A stretch of 64,000 nt of DNA from Nocardia jiangxiensis NBRC 101359 (GTDB lineage: Bacteria; Actinomycetota; Actinomycetes; Mycobacteriales; Mycobacteriaceae): NCBI RefSeq assembly GCF_000308615.1, contig NZ_BAGB01000047.1:310001-374000 (forward strand), given 5' to 3'. The notes beneath the pieces were generated by a model. It had not been told where the DNA came from and did not search any database. It was given only the letters and a program-made list of their open reading frames with translations. This document shows positions 1 to 9,639 of this stretch, piece after piece. Made by a program: the position numbers and the translations under genes. Numbering within the stretch: the stretch's first letter is position 1; every line of letters begins with the position of its first letter.

Positions 1-122
1 TGTTGTCGCTCGCGCGTCGTCGCTTGCAGGACAACGGATTTCACGTCATCACCCACCACAGGGTGCCACCCAACGACGGCGGCCTGGCCTTCGGACAGTT
101 GCTCGCTGCCGGAGCCGGATGA
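1..122 (+). CDS. hypF: HypF carbamoyltransferase, C-terminal end only
   Basis: Reading from base 3, 39 codons run to a TGA at 120-122. The residues include GFHVITHHRVPPNDGGLAFG, the terminal signature of HypF, which carries the conserved VPPNDGG(L/I)ALGQ segment. HypF makes the carbamoyl group that becomes the cyanide ligands of the [NiFe]-hydrogenase active site. The rest of this protein, usually about 750 residues, lies upstream of the window. hypC follows on the same strand, which supports the call. Only the tail is seen, so the integrity of the gene cannot be judged. Confidence 0.85.
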   Translation, partial: LSLARRRLQDNGFHVITHHRVPPNDGGLAFGQLLAAGAG

Positions 123-146
123 GCGAAAGGCCGGATGAGCGAAAGG
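115..146 (+). repeat. Perfect 16-bp tandem duplication between hypF and hypC
   Basis: The unit CCGGATGAGCGAAAGG occurs twice head to tail (115-130 and 131-146). The first copy contains the hypF stop codon. The second supplies the GAAAGG purine run that lies just ahead of the hypC start at 159. It looks like a simple slippage duplication that spaces hypF from hypC. Confidence 0.9.
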
Positions 147-158
147 TAGGAACCGATC

Positions 159-484
159 ATGTGCCTGGCAGTCCCGGGGAAGGTGCTCGAACTCTACGAG
201 CGCGACGACACCCTGATGTCGTTGGTCGATTTCGGCGGAGTCCACAAGGACGTCTGCCTGCAATACATCCCGGACGCGGCCGTCGGCGACTACGTCGTCG
301 TCCATGTCGGATTCGCCATCCAGCGGCTGGACGAGGAATCGGCCCTGAAGACCCTGGCCGAATTCCAGCATCTGGGTGTGCTGAACGAGGAATTCGGCGA
401 CGGCTTCGCCATCGCGGCCCGCCAGTCCGGCCTGCCCGACCCGACCGCGTCGTCCCAGCCCGCCCACGACAACGAGGTGAACCA

Positions 485-488
<4 letters not shown>
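159..488 (+). CDS. hypC: Hydrogenase maturation chaperone HypC
   Basis: The 109-residue protein begins MCLAVPGKV, the invariant HypC/HybG start in which Cys2 binds the Fe(CN)2CO unit together with HypD. The OB-like core (residues 1 to about 80) is of normal length. Residues 85-109 form a polar tail longer than in many homologues. HypC delivers the iron centre to the hydrogenase large-subunit precursor in the cytoplasm. The ATG at 159 follows a GAAAGGTAGG ribosome-binding site. The stop codon overlaps the hypD start by four bases (ATGA), so the two are probably translationally coupled. Confidence 0.95.
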
Positions 489-1589
<1,101 letters not shown>

Positions 1590-1597
<8 letters not shown>

Positions 1598-2675
1598 CCA
1601 GGCCGCAAATCCCTCCTCACCACCGGGATTCGATGCCGGGAGCTGGGTATGCCCACTGCCGCTGCGGGATTCGCCGACGATCGTGATGGCGCACGGCGGC
1701 GGTGGCGCGATGTCGGGCGAATTGATCGAGCACCTGTTCCTGCCCGCGTTCGGGGCGGCCGCCGACGCCGCTCTCGGCGATGCGGCGGTGATCGAGGTGG
1801 GCGGTGTCCGCCTGGCGTTCTCGACCGATTCGTTCGTGGTGAAGCCGCTGACTTTCCCCGGGGGCACCATCGGCGAACTGGCGGTCAACGGCACGGTCAA
1901 CGATCTGGCCATGATGGGCGCGCGCCCGCTCGTCCTGTCCACCGCCTTCATCCTCGAGGAGGGCACCGAGCTGGCCGAGATCGCCCGTGTCGCACAATCT
2001 CTCGGCGCCGCGGCCGCTGCCGCGGAGGTGAAGCTGGTCACCGGCGACACCAAGGTCGTCGACGCCGGACACGGTGACGGGATATTCGTCAACACCGCCG
2101 GAATCGGCCTGGTCCCCGAGGGCGTGGACATCGGCCCGCATCGGGCGCGGCCCGGTGACGTCGTGGTGATCAGCGGGGATATCGGCGTGCACGGGATCGC
2201 GGTGATGAGTTGCCGCGAGGGCCTGGAATTCGGCACCACCGTGCGCAGCGACACCGCACCCCTGAACGGTCTGGTCGCCGACATGCTGGCCACCGGCGCG
2301 GATGTGCACGTCCTGCGTGACCCGACCCGCGGCGGCGTGGCGGCCTCGCTCAACGAGATCGCCGCCCAGGCGAATGTCGGTGTGCGACTGGACGAACGCG
2401 CACTGCCGATTCCCGATTCGGTGCGCGATGCCTGCGGTCTGCTCGGCCTGGACCCGCTGTACGTCGCGAACGAGGGAAAGCTGGTCGCCTTCCTCGCCCC
2501 ACAGGACGCCGATCGCGCGCTCGAGGCGATGCGGGCGCATCCGCTGGGCGCGCGGGCACAGGCGATCGGGGTCTGTGTGGAGGACCATCCGGGTATGGTT
2601 GTCGCACGGACCGCATTGGGCGGGACGCGCGTGGTGGACCTTCCCGCCGGTGAACAACTGCCGCGGATCTGTTGA
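1590..2675 (+). CDS. hypE: Hydrogenase maturation enzyme HypE
   Basis: HypE (361 residues) dehydrates the carbamoyl group carried on its own C-terminal cysteine to give the cyanide ligand. The protein ends in LPRIC, with Cys361 as the expected thiocarboxamide/thiocyanate carrier. The N-terminal AIR-synthase-like ATP domain shows MAHGGGGAMSGELI, VNGTVNDLAMMGA and LVTGDTKVV. The start overlaps the end of hypD by eight bases. The full HypCDE set indicates that a [NiFe]-hydrogenase is matured in this organism, although structural genes are not in the window. Confidence 0.95.
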
Positions 2676-2693
2676 GCGATCACCGGCGAGGCG

Positions 2694-3827
2694 ATGCGAC
2701 AGGCACAAGTGGGGACGCGCCCGGTGATCCCGGCCGCGCTGACCCGGATATGGTCGAAATCCACTCGGGCGCAACGACGTAGCGTGACGCTGATGACGTG
2801 CGTCGTGCTGGCGCTGCATCTGGCGGGCTGGGGCGTGCTGCTCACCCTCGTCGTGCCCGGTCACTACACGGCCGGTACCACGGTCTTCGGAATCGGCCTG
2901 GGCGTCACCGCGTATACGCTGGGCATCCGGCACGCCTTCGACGCCGATCACATCGCCGCCATCGACAACGTCACCCGGAAACTGGTGGCCGAGAACAGGA
3001 AGCCGCTGTCGGTCGGATTCTGGTTCTCCCTGGGACATTCCACGGTGGTATTCGTCATGGTGCTGGCGCTCGGCCTGGGCGTGCGGGCGCTGGCGCACGG
3101 TATCGAGGATCGGAATTCGGGCCTGCAGCGGTGGACCGGGGTCGTCGGCACCGGGGTGTCGGGCACCTTCCTGATCCTGCTGGGCCTGCTGAATCTGGTG
3201 TCGCTCATCGGCATCGGCCGGGTGTTCGGCACCGCCCGGCGCGGCCGCTACGACGAGCGCGAGCTCGAACGGCGGCTGCAATCGCGCGGCGCGGTCAACC
3301 GGGTGCTCGCACCGCTGTTGCGCGCGGTCCGCGCGCCGGGGCAGATGTATCCGGTCGGGCTGCTGTTCGGTCTGGGATTCGACACCGTCACCGAGGTGAG
3401 CCTGCTGGTGCTGGCCGGAGGCGCGGCGACCACCGGCGTGCCCTGGTACGCGATCATCGTTCTGCCCCTGCTGTTCTCGGCGGGCATGACGCTGTTCGAC
3501 TCGCTCGACGGCGCGTACATGAACTTCGCCTACGGCTGGGCCTTCGCCGAACCGGTCCGCAAGATCTACTACAACCTGGTGATGACCGGGCTGTCGGTCA
3601 CCGTCGCGCTGCTCATCGGCGCACAGGAGATCATCTCCATCCTGGCCGAGCGGCTCGACATCACCTCCGGGCCGCTGGCCTGGATCGGCAATCTCGATCT
3701 GGGTTCGATGGGCATCGTCCTGGTGGCGCTGTTCCTCGGGACGTGGCTGCTGGCCCTGGCCCTGTGGCGGTACACCGCCCTGGGCCGGCGGCGCGGCGAC
3801 GAGCTGATCCCCAGGTCTCCGTCGTGA
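2694..3827 (+). CDS. NiCoT-family nickel/cobalt permease (HoxN/NixA type)
   Basis: This 377-residue integral membrane protein has eight or so hydrophobic segments. The diagnostic HAFDADH signature (HX4DH, residues 80-86) continues as IAAIDNVTR, and the second family motif is seen in GLLFGLGFDTVTEV. NiCoT permeases import Ni2+ or Co2+ across the cytoplasmic membrane with high affinity. It begins 18 bases after hypE and overlaps the next gene by four bases. It therefore very probably supplies nickel for hydrogenase assembly. Metal preference cannot be decided from sequence alone. Confidence 0.92.
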   Translation: MRQAQVGTRPVIPAALTRIWSKSTRAQRRSVTLMTCVVLALHLAGWGVLLTLVVPGHYTAGTTVFGIGLGVTAYTLGIRHAFDADHIAAIDNVTRKLVAENRKPLSVGFWFSLGHSTVVFVMVLALGLGVRALAHGIEDRNSGLQRWTGVVGTGVSGTFLILLGLLNLVSLIGIGRVFGTARRGRYDERELERRLQSRGAVNRVLAPLLRAVRAPGQMYPVGLLFGLGFDTVTEVSLLVLAGGAATTGVPWYAIIVLPLLFSAGMTLFDSLDGAYMNFAYGWAFAEPVRKIYYNLVMTGLSVTVALLIGAQEIISILAERLDITSGPLAWIGNLDLGSMGIVLVALFLGTWLLALALWRYTALGRRRGDELIPRSPS

Positions 3828-4555
3828 CCGCGGTCAGCGGGCCGCGGCTGTTCGCGCGCTACGCCTACGCCCCCAACGCCCTGGGCTACTGCGGTCCCCC
3901 GGACGCGGCGGCGATGGCCGGCGGGACCGATGCCGAGATCCGCGAGCTGGCACGCCGATTCACCGGAGCTTGGCCGTATCTGCGAGTGTTGTCGCGGATG
4001 ACCGGAATCACCGACCCGCTCGACGTCCGGCTGGTCGAATCCTATTGGCTCGGTGGGGGTATCGGCGCCGATGTGGACCCCGCGGCCTTCCTGTCGAATC
4101 TGCTCACGCTCATCGGCCCGATGGCGGGCGGATACTGGCAGCACCTCACCGCGGATCTGTCCGACGAGGCCGCCGCGGACCACAGCTTCCACGTCTTCGG
4201 CATCTACCCGTGGACCCGCCTGCTGGGACGTGGCCCGGACGAGCTGCCGCTCCGGGTCCTGGACAACTGCCGGATCACTCCGGCGCGGGTCTGCGAGCGG
4301 AACGGTTCGACCCTCACGGTCCGCGCCCACCGCCTGCGCTGGGAGGGCGGGCAGCTGTTCCTGTCCGAGGAGATCCCGCGCGTGATCGAGATGACCACTC
4401 CGGCAGACGAATCCGTCGCCGATATCGCGATCGGCGACCATATCGCGCTGCACTGGGACCATCCGTGCGGCCGCCTCGACACCGACCTGGTCGAGCGGCT
4501 CGCCAGTGCCACCGATCGCCAGTTGAGCGCGACCAATCGTCGCCTCGAGGAGTGA
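3824..4555 (+). CDS. DUF6390-type protein of the hydrogenase maturation operon
   Basis: The 243-residue soluble protein starts at a GTG that overlaps the permease stop (GTGA). The N-terminal LFARYAYAPNALGYCGPPD is the part I associate with the DUF6390 family, which is seen beside hydrogenase genes in actinobacteria. No membrane segment or signal peptide is visible. The C-terminal third includes DNCRITPARV and HWDHPCGRL. Its place at the end of hypF-C-D-E-nickel permease argues for a hydrogenase-related role, but its activity is unknown. The family name comes from memory and has not been checked by a search. Confidence 0.75.
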   Translation: MTAVSGPRLFARYAYAPNALGYCGPPDAAAMAGGTDAEIRELARRFTGAWPYLRVLSRMTGITDPLDVRLVESYWLGGGIGADVDPAAFLSNLLTLIGPMAGGYWQHLTADLSDEAAADHSFHVFGIYPWTRLLGRGPDELPLRVLDNCRITPARVCERNGSTLTVRAHRLRWEGGQLFLSEEIPRVIEMTTPADESVADIAIGDHIALHWDHPCGRLDTDLVERLASATDRQLSATNRRLEE

Positions 4556-4570
4556 GCCGCCACCGAGCGA

Positions 4571-5212
4571 TCAGGCCGAGGCCGCGGGCTTTGCGCCGGA
4601 AACGGCTGTGGCAGCGAGGAAGTCGTCGACTATTCGGGTGCAGTCGGCTCGGGTGGCGTAACCGATGCCGGTGAGACGGGGGAAGATGATCGGCCCGATG
4701 AGCTGGGCCAGGACCGCGGCCAGTTCGCGGCCCGCGAGCAGTGCACGAGCCTCGGGGGCTTCGAACAGTTCGTCGAAGGGCTTGCGGTACTGCTCGATCA
4801 GGCGGTGACGCAGCGAGCCGACGCGGGCGCCGGCGGCCTCGTCGCGCTCGGCGGTGGCGAGCCAGGCCAGGGTCGTCAGGTGCATGGGGGCGTCGTTGAT
4901 CACGTCGGCCTGTCGGGTGACCAGTTCGATCAGGCGTTCGCGCAGGGTGCCCCCGACCGGGACCTGCACCACCGGCGGCAGCATGCGTTCGAGGGTGGCG
5001 GCGCGCAACTGCACCACATTGTCGAAATGCCGGTACAGGGTCGTGCGGGCGACATGCGACAGCCGCGTGACGCCGTCGATGGTCACCGCGTCGAGTCCGC
5101 CGGACTCCAGTAGCGCGGTGGCGGCGTCGAGCAGGCGGGTCCGCGAGCGCACCTTGCGTGGATCGACATCGTCGTCGTGGTCCGGACGACCATCGGTACT
5201 GCTCATGGCCAT
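4571..5212 (-). CDS. TetR-family repressor, likely regulator of the adjacent MFS exporter
   Basis: The 213-residue protein has a TetR N-terminal DNA-binding domain at about residues 20-66. The recognition-helix region reads VTRLSHVARTTLYRHFDN. The C-terminal ligand domain is unlike any I can name. It is convergent with the DUF6390 gene (15-base gap) and divergent from the exporter at 5315. The 102-base divergent region holds an ACTATGA/TCATAGT inverted repeat, the usual arrangement for a drug-responsive repressor controlling its exporter. ATG at 5206 is an alternative start. Confidence 0.88.
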   Translation of the reverse strand: MAMSSTDGRPDHDDDVDPRKVRSRTRLLDAATALLESGGLDAVTIDGVTRLSHVARTTLYRHFDNVVQLRAATLERMLPPVVQVPVGGTLRERLIELVTRQADVINDAPMHLTTLAWLATAERDEAAGARVGSLRHRLIEQYRKPFDELFEAPEARALLAGRELAAVLAQLIGPIIFPRLTGIGYATRADCTRIVDDFLAATAVSGAKPAASA

Positions 5213-5256
5213 GGACTTAGCATGCTCCTCGGGGAAGGTCTGTCGCCGGTGACGCC

Positions 5257-5293
5257 ACTATGATACTGGTAGTTGCGTAGCGATACTCATAGT
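5257..5293. promoter_or_regulatory. Candidate TetR operator between repressor and exporter
   Basis: ACTATGA (5257-5263) and its exact reverse complement TCATAGT (5287-5293) flank the control region. The half sequence GATACTnnTAGTT also recurs as a direct repeat at 5262 and 5282, 20 bases apart, about two helical turns. TATGAT at 5259-5264 could be a -10 element for the exporter. Binding by the adjacent TetR is inferred from position. Confidence 0.55.
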
Positions 5294-5314
5294 TTCGTTT
5301 CTTGGGAGACAACC

Positions 5315-6865
5315 ATGGACCACCCGGTGACGCAGATGTCCGCAAGAATGCGATGGGTCGTGCTGCTGTCCTGTCTGTCCGTGGCGCTGGTCGTCGCGGC
5401 GATGGCCGCGCTGTACACCGCGCTGCCGCACATCGCGACCGAAACCGGTGCGACCCAAGGACAACTCACCTGGATCATCGACGGGTACACCCTGGCCCTG
5501 GCATGTCTGGTGCTGCCCGCCGGAGCCCTCGGCGACCGCTTCGGCCGACGACTGATGCTACTGGGCGGGCTGGCGGTGTTCACCGCCGCCTCGATCGTGC
5601 CGCTGATCGCGCACGGACCGATCTGGCTGATCGCGGCACGTGCGGTCGCCGGGGCCGGGGCCGCGTTCGTGATGCCCTCCACACTGTCGATCCTCACCGC
5701 CGGACTGCCCCGCGAGCGACGCAACGTCGCGGTGGGCATCTGGGCGGGCACGGTGGGCGTCGGGGCGATCGTGGGCATTCTCGGCTCGGGGCTGCTGCTG
5801 GCGCACTTCTCGTGGAAGTCCATCATGATCGCGATGGCCGCCATCGGCGGCGTGCTGACGATCGCCACCGGCACCGTCCCGGAATCGCGCGACTCCTCCC
5901 GGCCGTCCTTCGATCCCTGGGGCGCGCTGACCGGGGCGGGCGCGGTGGCCCTGGCGGTGATCGCCGCACTCGAAGCGCCGCAACGCGGCTGGACCTCGCC
6001 GATCGTCATCGGCGCGGCGATCGGCGCGGTGGTGGTGGGCGCGGGATTCGCGGTGATCGAACTGCGCGTCACACATCCGCTACTGGATGTGCGACTGCTG
6101 GCGCGGCGCGGATTCGGCACCGGAACCGCTTCCGTCGCATTGCAGTTCATGGTGTCGTTCGGCCTGTTCATGCTGATCGTGCAGTACATGCAGCTGATCC
6201 TGGGGTACCAGCCGCTGATGTCGGCGGTGGCGATGGCCCCGATGATCGTGCCGATGGTCGGGTTGGCGCTGATCGCGCCGTGGCTCGCCGAACGCTACGG
6301 GCTGCGCCTGCCGACCGCCAGCGGCCTGGCGATCGTCGGCATCGGCCTGCTCGCGCTCGGACATCTGGGCGTGCACAGCACGTTCGTGGATCTGCTGTGG
6401 CCGCTGCTGATCATGAGCACCGGGTTGGGTCTGTCGGCGGCCCCGGCGACGGCGGCCATCGTCAACGACGCACCGCCGGACAAGCACGGCGTCGCCGCCG
6501 CGGTGAACGATGCAGCGCGTGAGGTGGGCGCGGCGATCGGCATCGCGCTGGCGGGCAGCATCCTGGCCGCGGGGTACAGCAACCGCATCGCGGGTGTGAT
6601 TCCGCTCATTCCGCAGCCGTTGCGCGGGCCGGTGTCCGGCTCGCTCGCGGGCGCGCTCGAGGTCACCGACCGGATCGGCCCGCAGGCGCAGCCGCTCGCC
6701 GATCTGGCCGAGGCGGCCTTCGTGCACGGATTGCACCAGGCCACAACGGTGCTGGGTGCGGCCACCCTGGTGGTCGCGGTGGTGCTCGGCGCCTGGGCTC
6801 CCGGACGCAAGGCCCGCGTGACCCCGGCGCCCGCCGAACCGGAAGTCGCCGTCGGGGTCGACTGA
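5315..6865 (+). CDS. DHA2-type MFS multidrug exporter
   Basis: The protein has 516 residues with about 14 hydrophobic helices, the topology of the EmrB/QacA (DHA2) branch of the major facilitator superfamily. The loop 2-3 motif appears as GALGDRFGRRLML. A second family signature is GLGLSAAPATAAIVNDAPPD. Such proteins expel lipophilic compounds using the proton gradient. The ATG at 5315 is preferred because GGGAG precedes it by about six bases. The frame is open upstream, but without a better start. It is divergent from the TetR gene and probably repressed by it. Confidence 0.9.
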   Translation: MDHPVTQMSARMRWVVLLSCLSVALVVAAMAALYTALPHIATETGATQGQLTWIIDGYTLALACLVLPAGALGDRFGRRLMLLGGLAVFTAASIVPLIAHGPIWLIAARAVAGAGAAFVMPSTLSILTAGLPRERRNVAVGIWAGTVGVGAIVGILGSGLLLAHFSWKSIMIAMAAIGGVLTIATGTVPESRDSSRPSFDPWGALTGAGAVALAVIAALEAPQRGWTSPIVIGAAIGAVVVGAGFAVIELRVTHPLLDVRLLARRGFGTGTASVALQFMVSFGLFMLIVQYMQLILGYQPLMSAVAMAPMIVPMVGLALIAPWLAERYGLRLPTASGLAIVGIGLLALGHLGVHSTFVDLLWPLLIMSTGLGLSAAPATAAIVNDAPPDKHGVAAAVNDAAREVGAAIGIALAGSILAAGYSNRIAGVIPLIPQPLRGPVSGSLAGALEVTDRIGPQAQPLADLAEAAFVHGLHQATTVLGAATLVVAVVLGAWAPGRKARVTPAPAEPEVAVGVD

Positions 6866-6918
6866 ACCCCCGCTCTCACACACAGGTCTCGACCAAGCGA
6901 TTGCGATGCATCGCTTAT

Positions 6919-6933
6919 GAGAATAAGATTCTC
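6919..6933. promoter_or_regulatory. GAGAAT-N3-ATTCTC palindrome before the amidohydrolase
   Basis: GAGAATAAGATTCTC is a perfect 6-3-6 inverted repeat 22 bases ahead of the amidohydrolase start, and TAAGAT within it could serve as a -10 element. The ATTCTC/GAGAAT core recurs before several other catabolic units in this window, which suggests a shared regulator. Confidence 0.55.
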
Positions 6934-6955
6934 CTAACAAGCGAAGGAGGATCTC

Positions 6956-8137
6956 ATGCCAGTGCGGACCTTGCCGTACCCGCTGTTCGACGCCGACAAC
7001 CACCTCTACGAGACCGAAGAGTCGCTGACCAAGTACCTGCCCGACCGGTACAAGAACGCGATCCAGTACGTGAATGTCAACGGGCGCACCAAAATTGCCG
7101 TACGCGGCCAGATCAGCGACTACATCCCCAACCCCACCTTCGAGGTGGTCGCGCGGCCCGGCGCGATGGAGGACTACTTCAAGAACGGCAATCCCGAGGG
7201 CAAGAGCCGCCGGGAGATCTTCGGCAAGTCGATGAAGTCGATCCCGGCCTTCCGGGAGCCCGGAGCCCGACTCGAGCTGATGGACGAGCTCGGGGTGCAG
7301 CGCTCGCTGATGTTCCCGACGCTGGCCAGCCTCGTCGAGGAGCGTATGCGGGACGATCCGAAGCTGATCGTCGCGGTCGTGCACGCCCTGAACGAATGGC
7401 TGCTGGACGTCTGGAAGTTCAACTACGAGGACCGCATCTTCACCACGCCGGTGATCAGCCTGCCGTTCGTGGACAAGGCGATCGAGGAACTGGACTGGGT
7501 GGTCGCCAACGGCGCCAAGGCGATTCTGGTGCGTCCCGCGCCGGTGCCCGGCCTCGAGGGCCCGCGCTCGTTCGCACTGCCGGAGTTCGACCCGTTCTGG
7601 CAGCGCGTGGTCGACCACGACATCCTGGTCGCGATGCACTCCTCGGACAGCGGCTACTCCCGCTACGACGCCGAATGGGAGGGCAACAGCAGCGAGATGC
7701 TGCCGTTCGTGACCAACGCCTTCCGGATGGTCAACGAGTGGCGGCCGGTGCAGGACACCGTCGCCTCCTGGGTCTGCCACGGCGCGCTGTTCCGCTATCC
7801 GAAGCTGAAGATCGCCGTCATCGAGAACGGCTCGGCCTGGCTCGAGCCGCTGCTGGACACCCTCGCGGACGTCTACAAGAAGGCCCCCGAGGGCTTCGGC
7901 ATGCAGGATCCGGTCGCCGCGATCAAGAAGAGCATCCACGTCAGCCCCTTCTACGAGGAGGGCGTCACCGATCTGATCGACCTGGTCGGTGTGGACCGGG
8001 TGCTGTTCGGTTCGGACTACCCGCATCCCGAGGGCCTGGCCGAGCCGACCCACTTCGCCGATATGCTCGGCCACCTTCCCGAGGCGGACCAGGCGAAGAT
8101 CATGGGCGGCAACCTGGCTCGGCTGCTGGGCGTATGA
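6956..8137 (+). CDS. Amidohydrolase-2 family TIM-barrel hydrolase or decarboxylase
   Basis: The 393-residue protein starts with LFDADNHLYE, where the usual HxH metal motif of the superfamily is replaced by DxDxH (Asp12, Asp14, His16). This is a variant common in actinobacterial amidohydrolase-2 proteins. The C-terminal FGSDYPHPEG supplies the barrel-end aspartate. The family includes decarboxylases and C-C or C-N bond hydrolases acting on cyclic intermediates. An AAGGAGG ribosome-binding site precedes the start. The last codons overlap the ligase start (ATGA), so the two form an operon. The substrate is unknown; a role in ring cleavage or decarboxylation is a guess from context. Confidence 0.85.
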   Translation: MPVRTLPYPLFDADNHLYETEESLTKYLPDRYKNAIQYVNVNGRTKIAVRGQISDYIPNPTFEVVARPGAMEDYFKNGNPEGKSRREIFGKSMKSIPAFREPGARLELMDELGVQRSLMFPTLASLVEERMRDDPKLIVAVVHALNEWLLDVWKFNYEDRIFTTPVISLPFVDKAIEELDWVVANGAKAILVRPAPVPGLEGPRSFALPEFDPFWQRVVDHDILVAMHSSDSGYSRYDAEWEGNSSEMLPFVTNAFRMVNEWRPVQDTVASWVCHGALFRYPKLKIAVIENGSAWLEPLLDTLADVYKKAPEGFGMQDPVAAIKKSIHVSPFYEEGVTDLIDLVGVDRVLFGSDYPHPEGLAEPTHFADMLGHLPEADQAKIMGGNLARLLGV

Positions 8138-9564
8138 GCAATGATTGCGAAACCCTTGCGCAGTTGGTGCTGAGCGCGGGCGACCGCTTCGGTTCGGCCG
8201 AAGCGGTCGTCGACGGCCCGCTGCGCTGGAGTTTCGCCGAACTCGCCGATCGGGTGCGCCGCGCCGCGGGCGCATTCGCGGCGGCGGGGATCGCGAAGGG
8301 CGAGCGCGTCGCGATCTGGGCGCCCAATTCGGCGCAGTGGATCGTCGCGGCCTTCGGCGTGCTGACCGCGGGCGCGGTACTGGTCCCGGTGAACACCCGC
8401 TTCACCGCCGCCGAGGCCGCCGACGTGATCCGCCGCAGCGGCGCCCGAATGGTGTTGGCGGAACAGGGATTCCTGGACCGGGAGTACACCGCGGAGGTGC
8501 CGGTGATCGATCTGGCCTCGGAATTCCTTTCCAGCGGAGCGCCTTTCGAGGCCGAGATGCTCGGCACCGACGTGGCGGATGTGATCTACACCTCCGGCAC
8601 GACCGGAAAGCCCAAGGGCGTCATGATGAATCACCGTCAGACGCTGCGGCTGTACGCCGAATGGTGCGATCTGGCCGATCTGCGGGAGGGCGACCGGTAT
8701 CTGCTGGTCAATCCGTTCTTCCACACCTTCGGCTACAAGGCCGGACTGGTCGCCTCGCTGACCCGCGGCGCGACGATGCTGCCGGTGCGAGTGCTCGACA
8801 TGCCCGCCGTGCTGGATCTCATCGAGCGCGAGCGCGTGACGATGCTGCCCGGCCCGCCGACCCTGTATCACTCGCTGCTCCAGGCACAGGGCAGCGGGCA
8901 CGATCTGTCCTCGCTGCGTGCGGCGGTCACCGGCGCGGCCGATATCCCGGTCGAACTGGTCCGCCGGATGCGCGAGGAACTGCCGTTCGGATCCATCATG
9001 ACCGGTTACGGGCTGACCGAGGCCGGTACCGTCACCGCCTCGCGACCAGGCGACACCTTCGAGCAGATTGCCACCACCGCGGGCACGGCCTGCGACGGCA
9101 TCGAGATCGATCTCGGCGACGACGGCGAGGTCCTGGTTCGCGGATATTCGGTCATGCAGGGCTATCTCGACGATCCCGACGCCACGGCGGCGGCCATCGA
9201 TCCCGACGGCTGGCTGCACACCGGAGATCTGGGCGAACTCGATCCGGACGGGCGGCTGCGCATCGTCGGCCGCAAGAAGGACATGTTCATCGTCGGCGGT
9301 TTCAACGCCTACCCGGCCGAGATCGAGGGTTTCCTGCTGGAACATCCGGCCGTGGCGCAGGTGGCGGTGATCGGGGTGCCCGATGAGCGGCTCGGGCAGG
9401 TGGGCAAGGCGTTCGTGGTGTTGAAAGACGCTGCGACAGAGCAGGAGTTGCTGCGCTGGAGCCGGGACCGGATGGCCGGGTTCAAGGTGCCGCGGTCGTT
9501 GGAGTTCCGCACCTCGTTGCCCATGAACGCCACCGGCAAGGTGGTCAAGGACCAGCTGAAGTGA
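8134..9564 (+). CDS. Acyl-CoA synthetase (AMP-forming), FadD3-like
   Basis: The 476-residue adenylate-forming enzyme has the P-loop YTSGTTGKPKGVMM, the TGYGLTEAG motif and a C-terminal GRKKDMFIVGGFNAYPAEIE hinge. It ends with the catalytic-lysine context NATGKVVKDQL. It would activate a carboxylic acid to its CoA thioester with ATP. The region around VTGAADIPVELVRRMREEL recalls FadD3, the ligase for ring-derived propanoates in steroid degradation, but that is a memory-based resemblance. The start overlaps the amidohydrolase stop, implying that both act on the same pathway. Confidence 0.88.
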   Translation: MSNDCETLAQLVLSAGDRFGSAEAVVDGPLRWSFAELADRVRRAAGAFAAAGIAKGERVAIWAPNSAQWIVAAFGVLTAGAVLVPVNTRFTAAEAADVIRRSGARMVLAEQGFLDREYTAEVPVIDLASEFLSSGAPFEAEMLGTDVADVIYTSGTTGKPKGVMMNHRQTLRLYAEWCDLADLREGDRYLLVNPFFHTFGYKAGLVASLTRGATMLPVRVLDMPAVLDLIERERVTMLPGPPTLYHSLLQAQGSGHDLSSLRAAVTGAADIPVELVRRMREELPFGSIMTGYGLTEAGTVTASRPGDTFEQIATTAGTACDGIEIDLGDDGEVLVRGYSVMQGYLDDPDATAAAIDPDGWLHTGDLGELDPDGRLRIVGRKKDMFIVGGFNAYPAEIEGFLLEHPAVAQVAVIGVPDERLGQVGKAFVVLKDAATEQELLRWSRDRMAGFKVPRSLEFRTSLPMNATGKVVKDQLK

Positions 9565-9574
9565 GCTGAATACG

Positions 9575-9599
9575 GCACGAACGACGTTGGTGGTCGTGC
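9575..9599. terminator. Weak hairpin between convergent genes
   Basis: GCACGA (9575-9580) pairs with TCGTGC (9594-9599) in the 75-base gap between the plus-strand ligase and the minus-strand LLM gene. The stem is only six pairs and no T-run follows, so the call rests mostly on position. Confidence 0.3.
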
Positions 9600-9639
9600 G
9601 GATTCGCGGGGCACCAGCGTCATCGCCGTCTGCCGGGGT

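Noticed and set aside
6080..8275. 731-codon minus-strand open frame under the exporter and amidohydrolase
   Set aside because: It is rich in Arg, His and Asp with no domain pattern, and overlaps two well-supported genes over its entire length.
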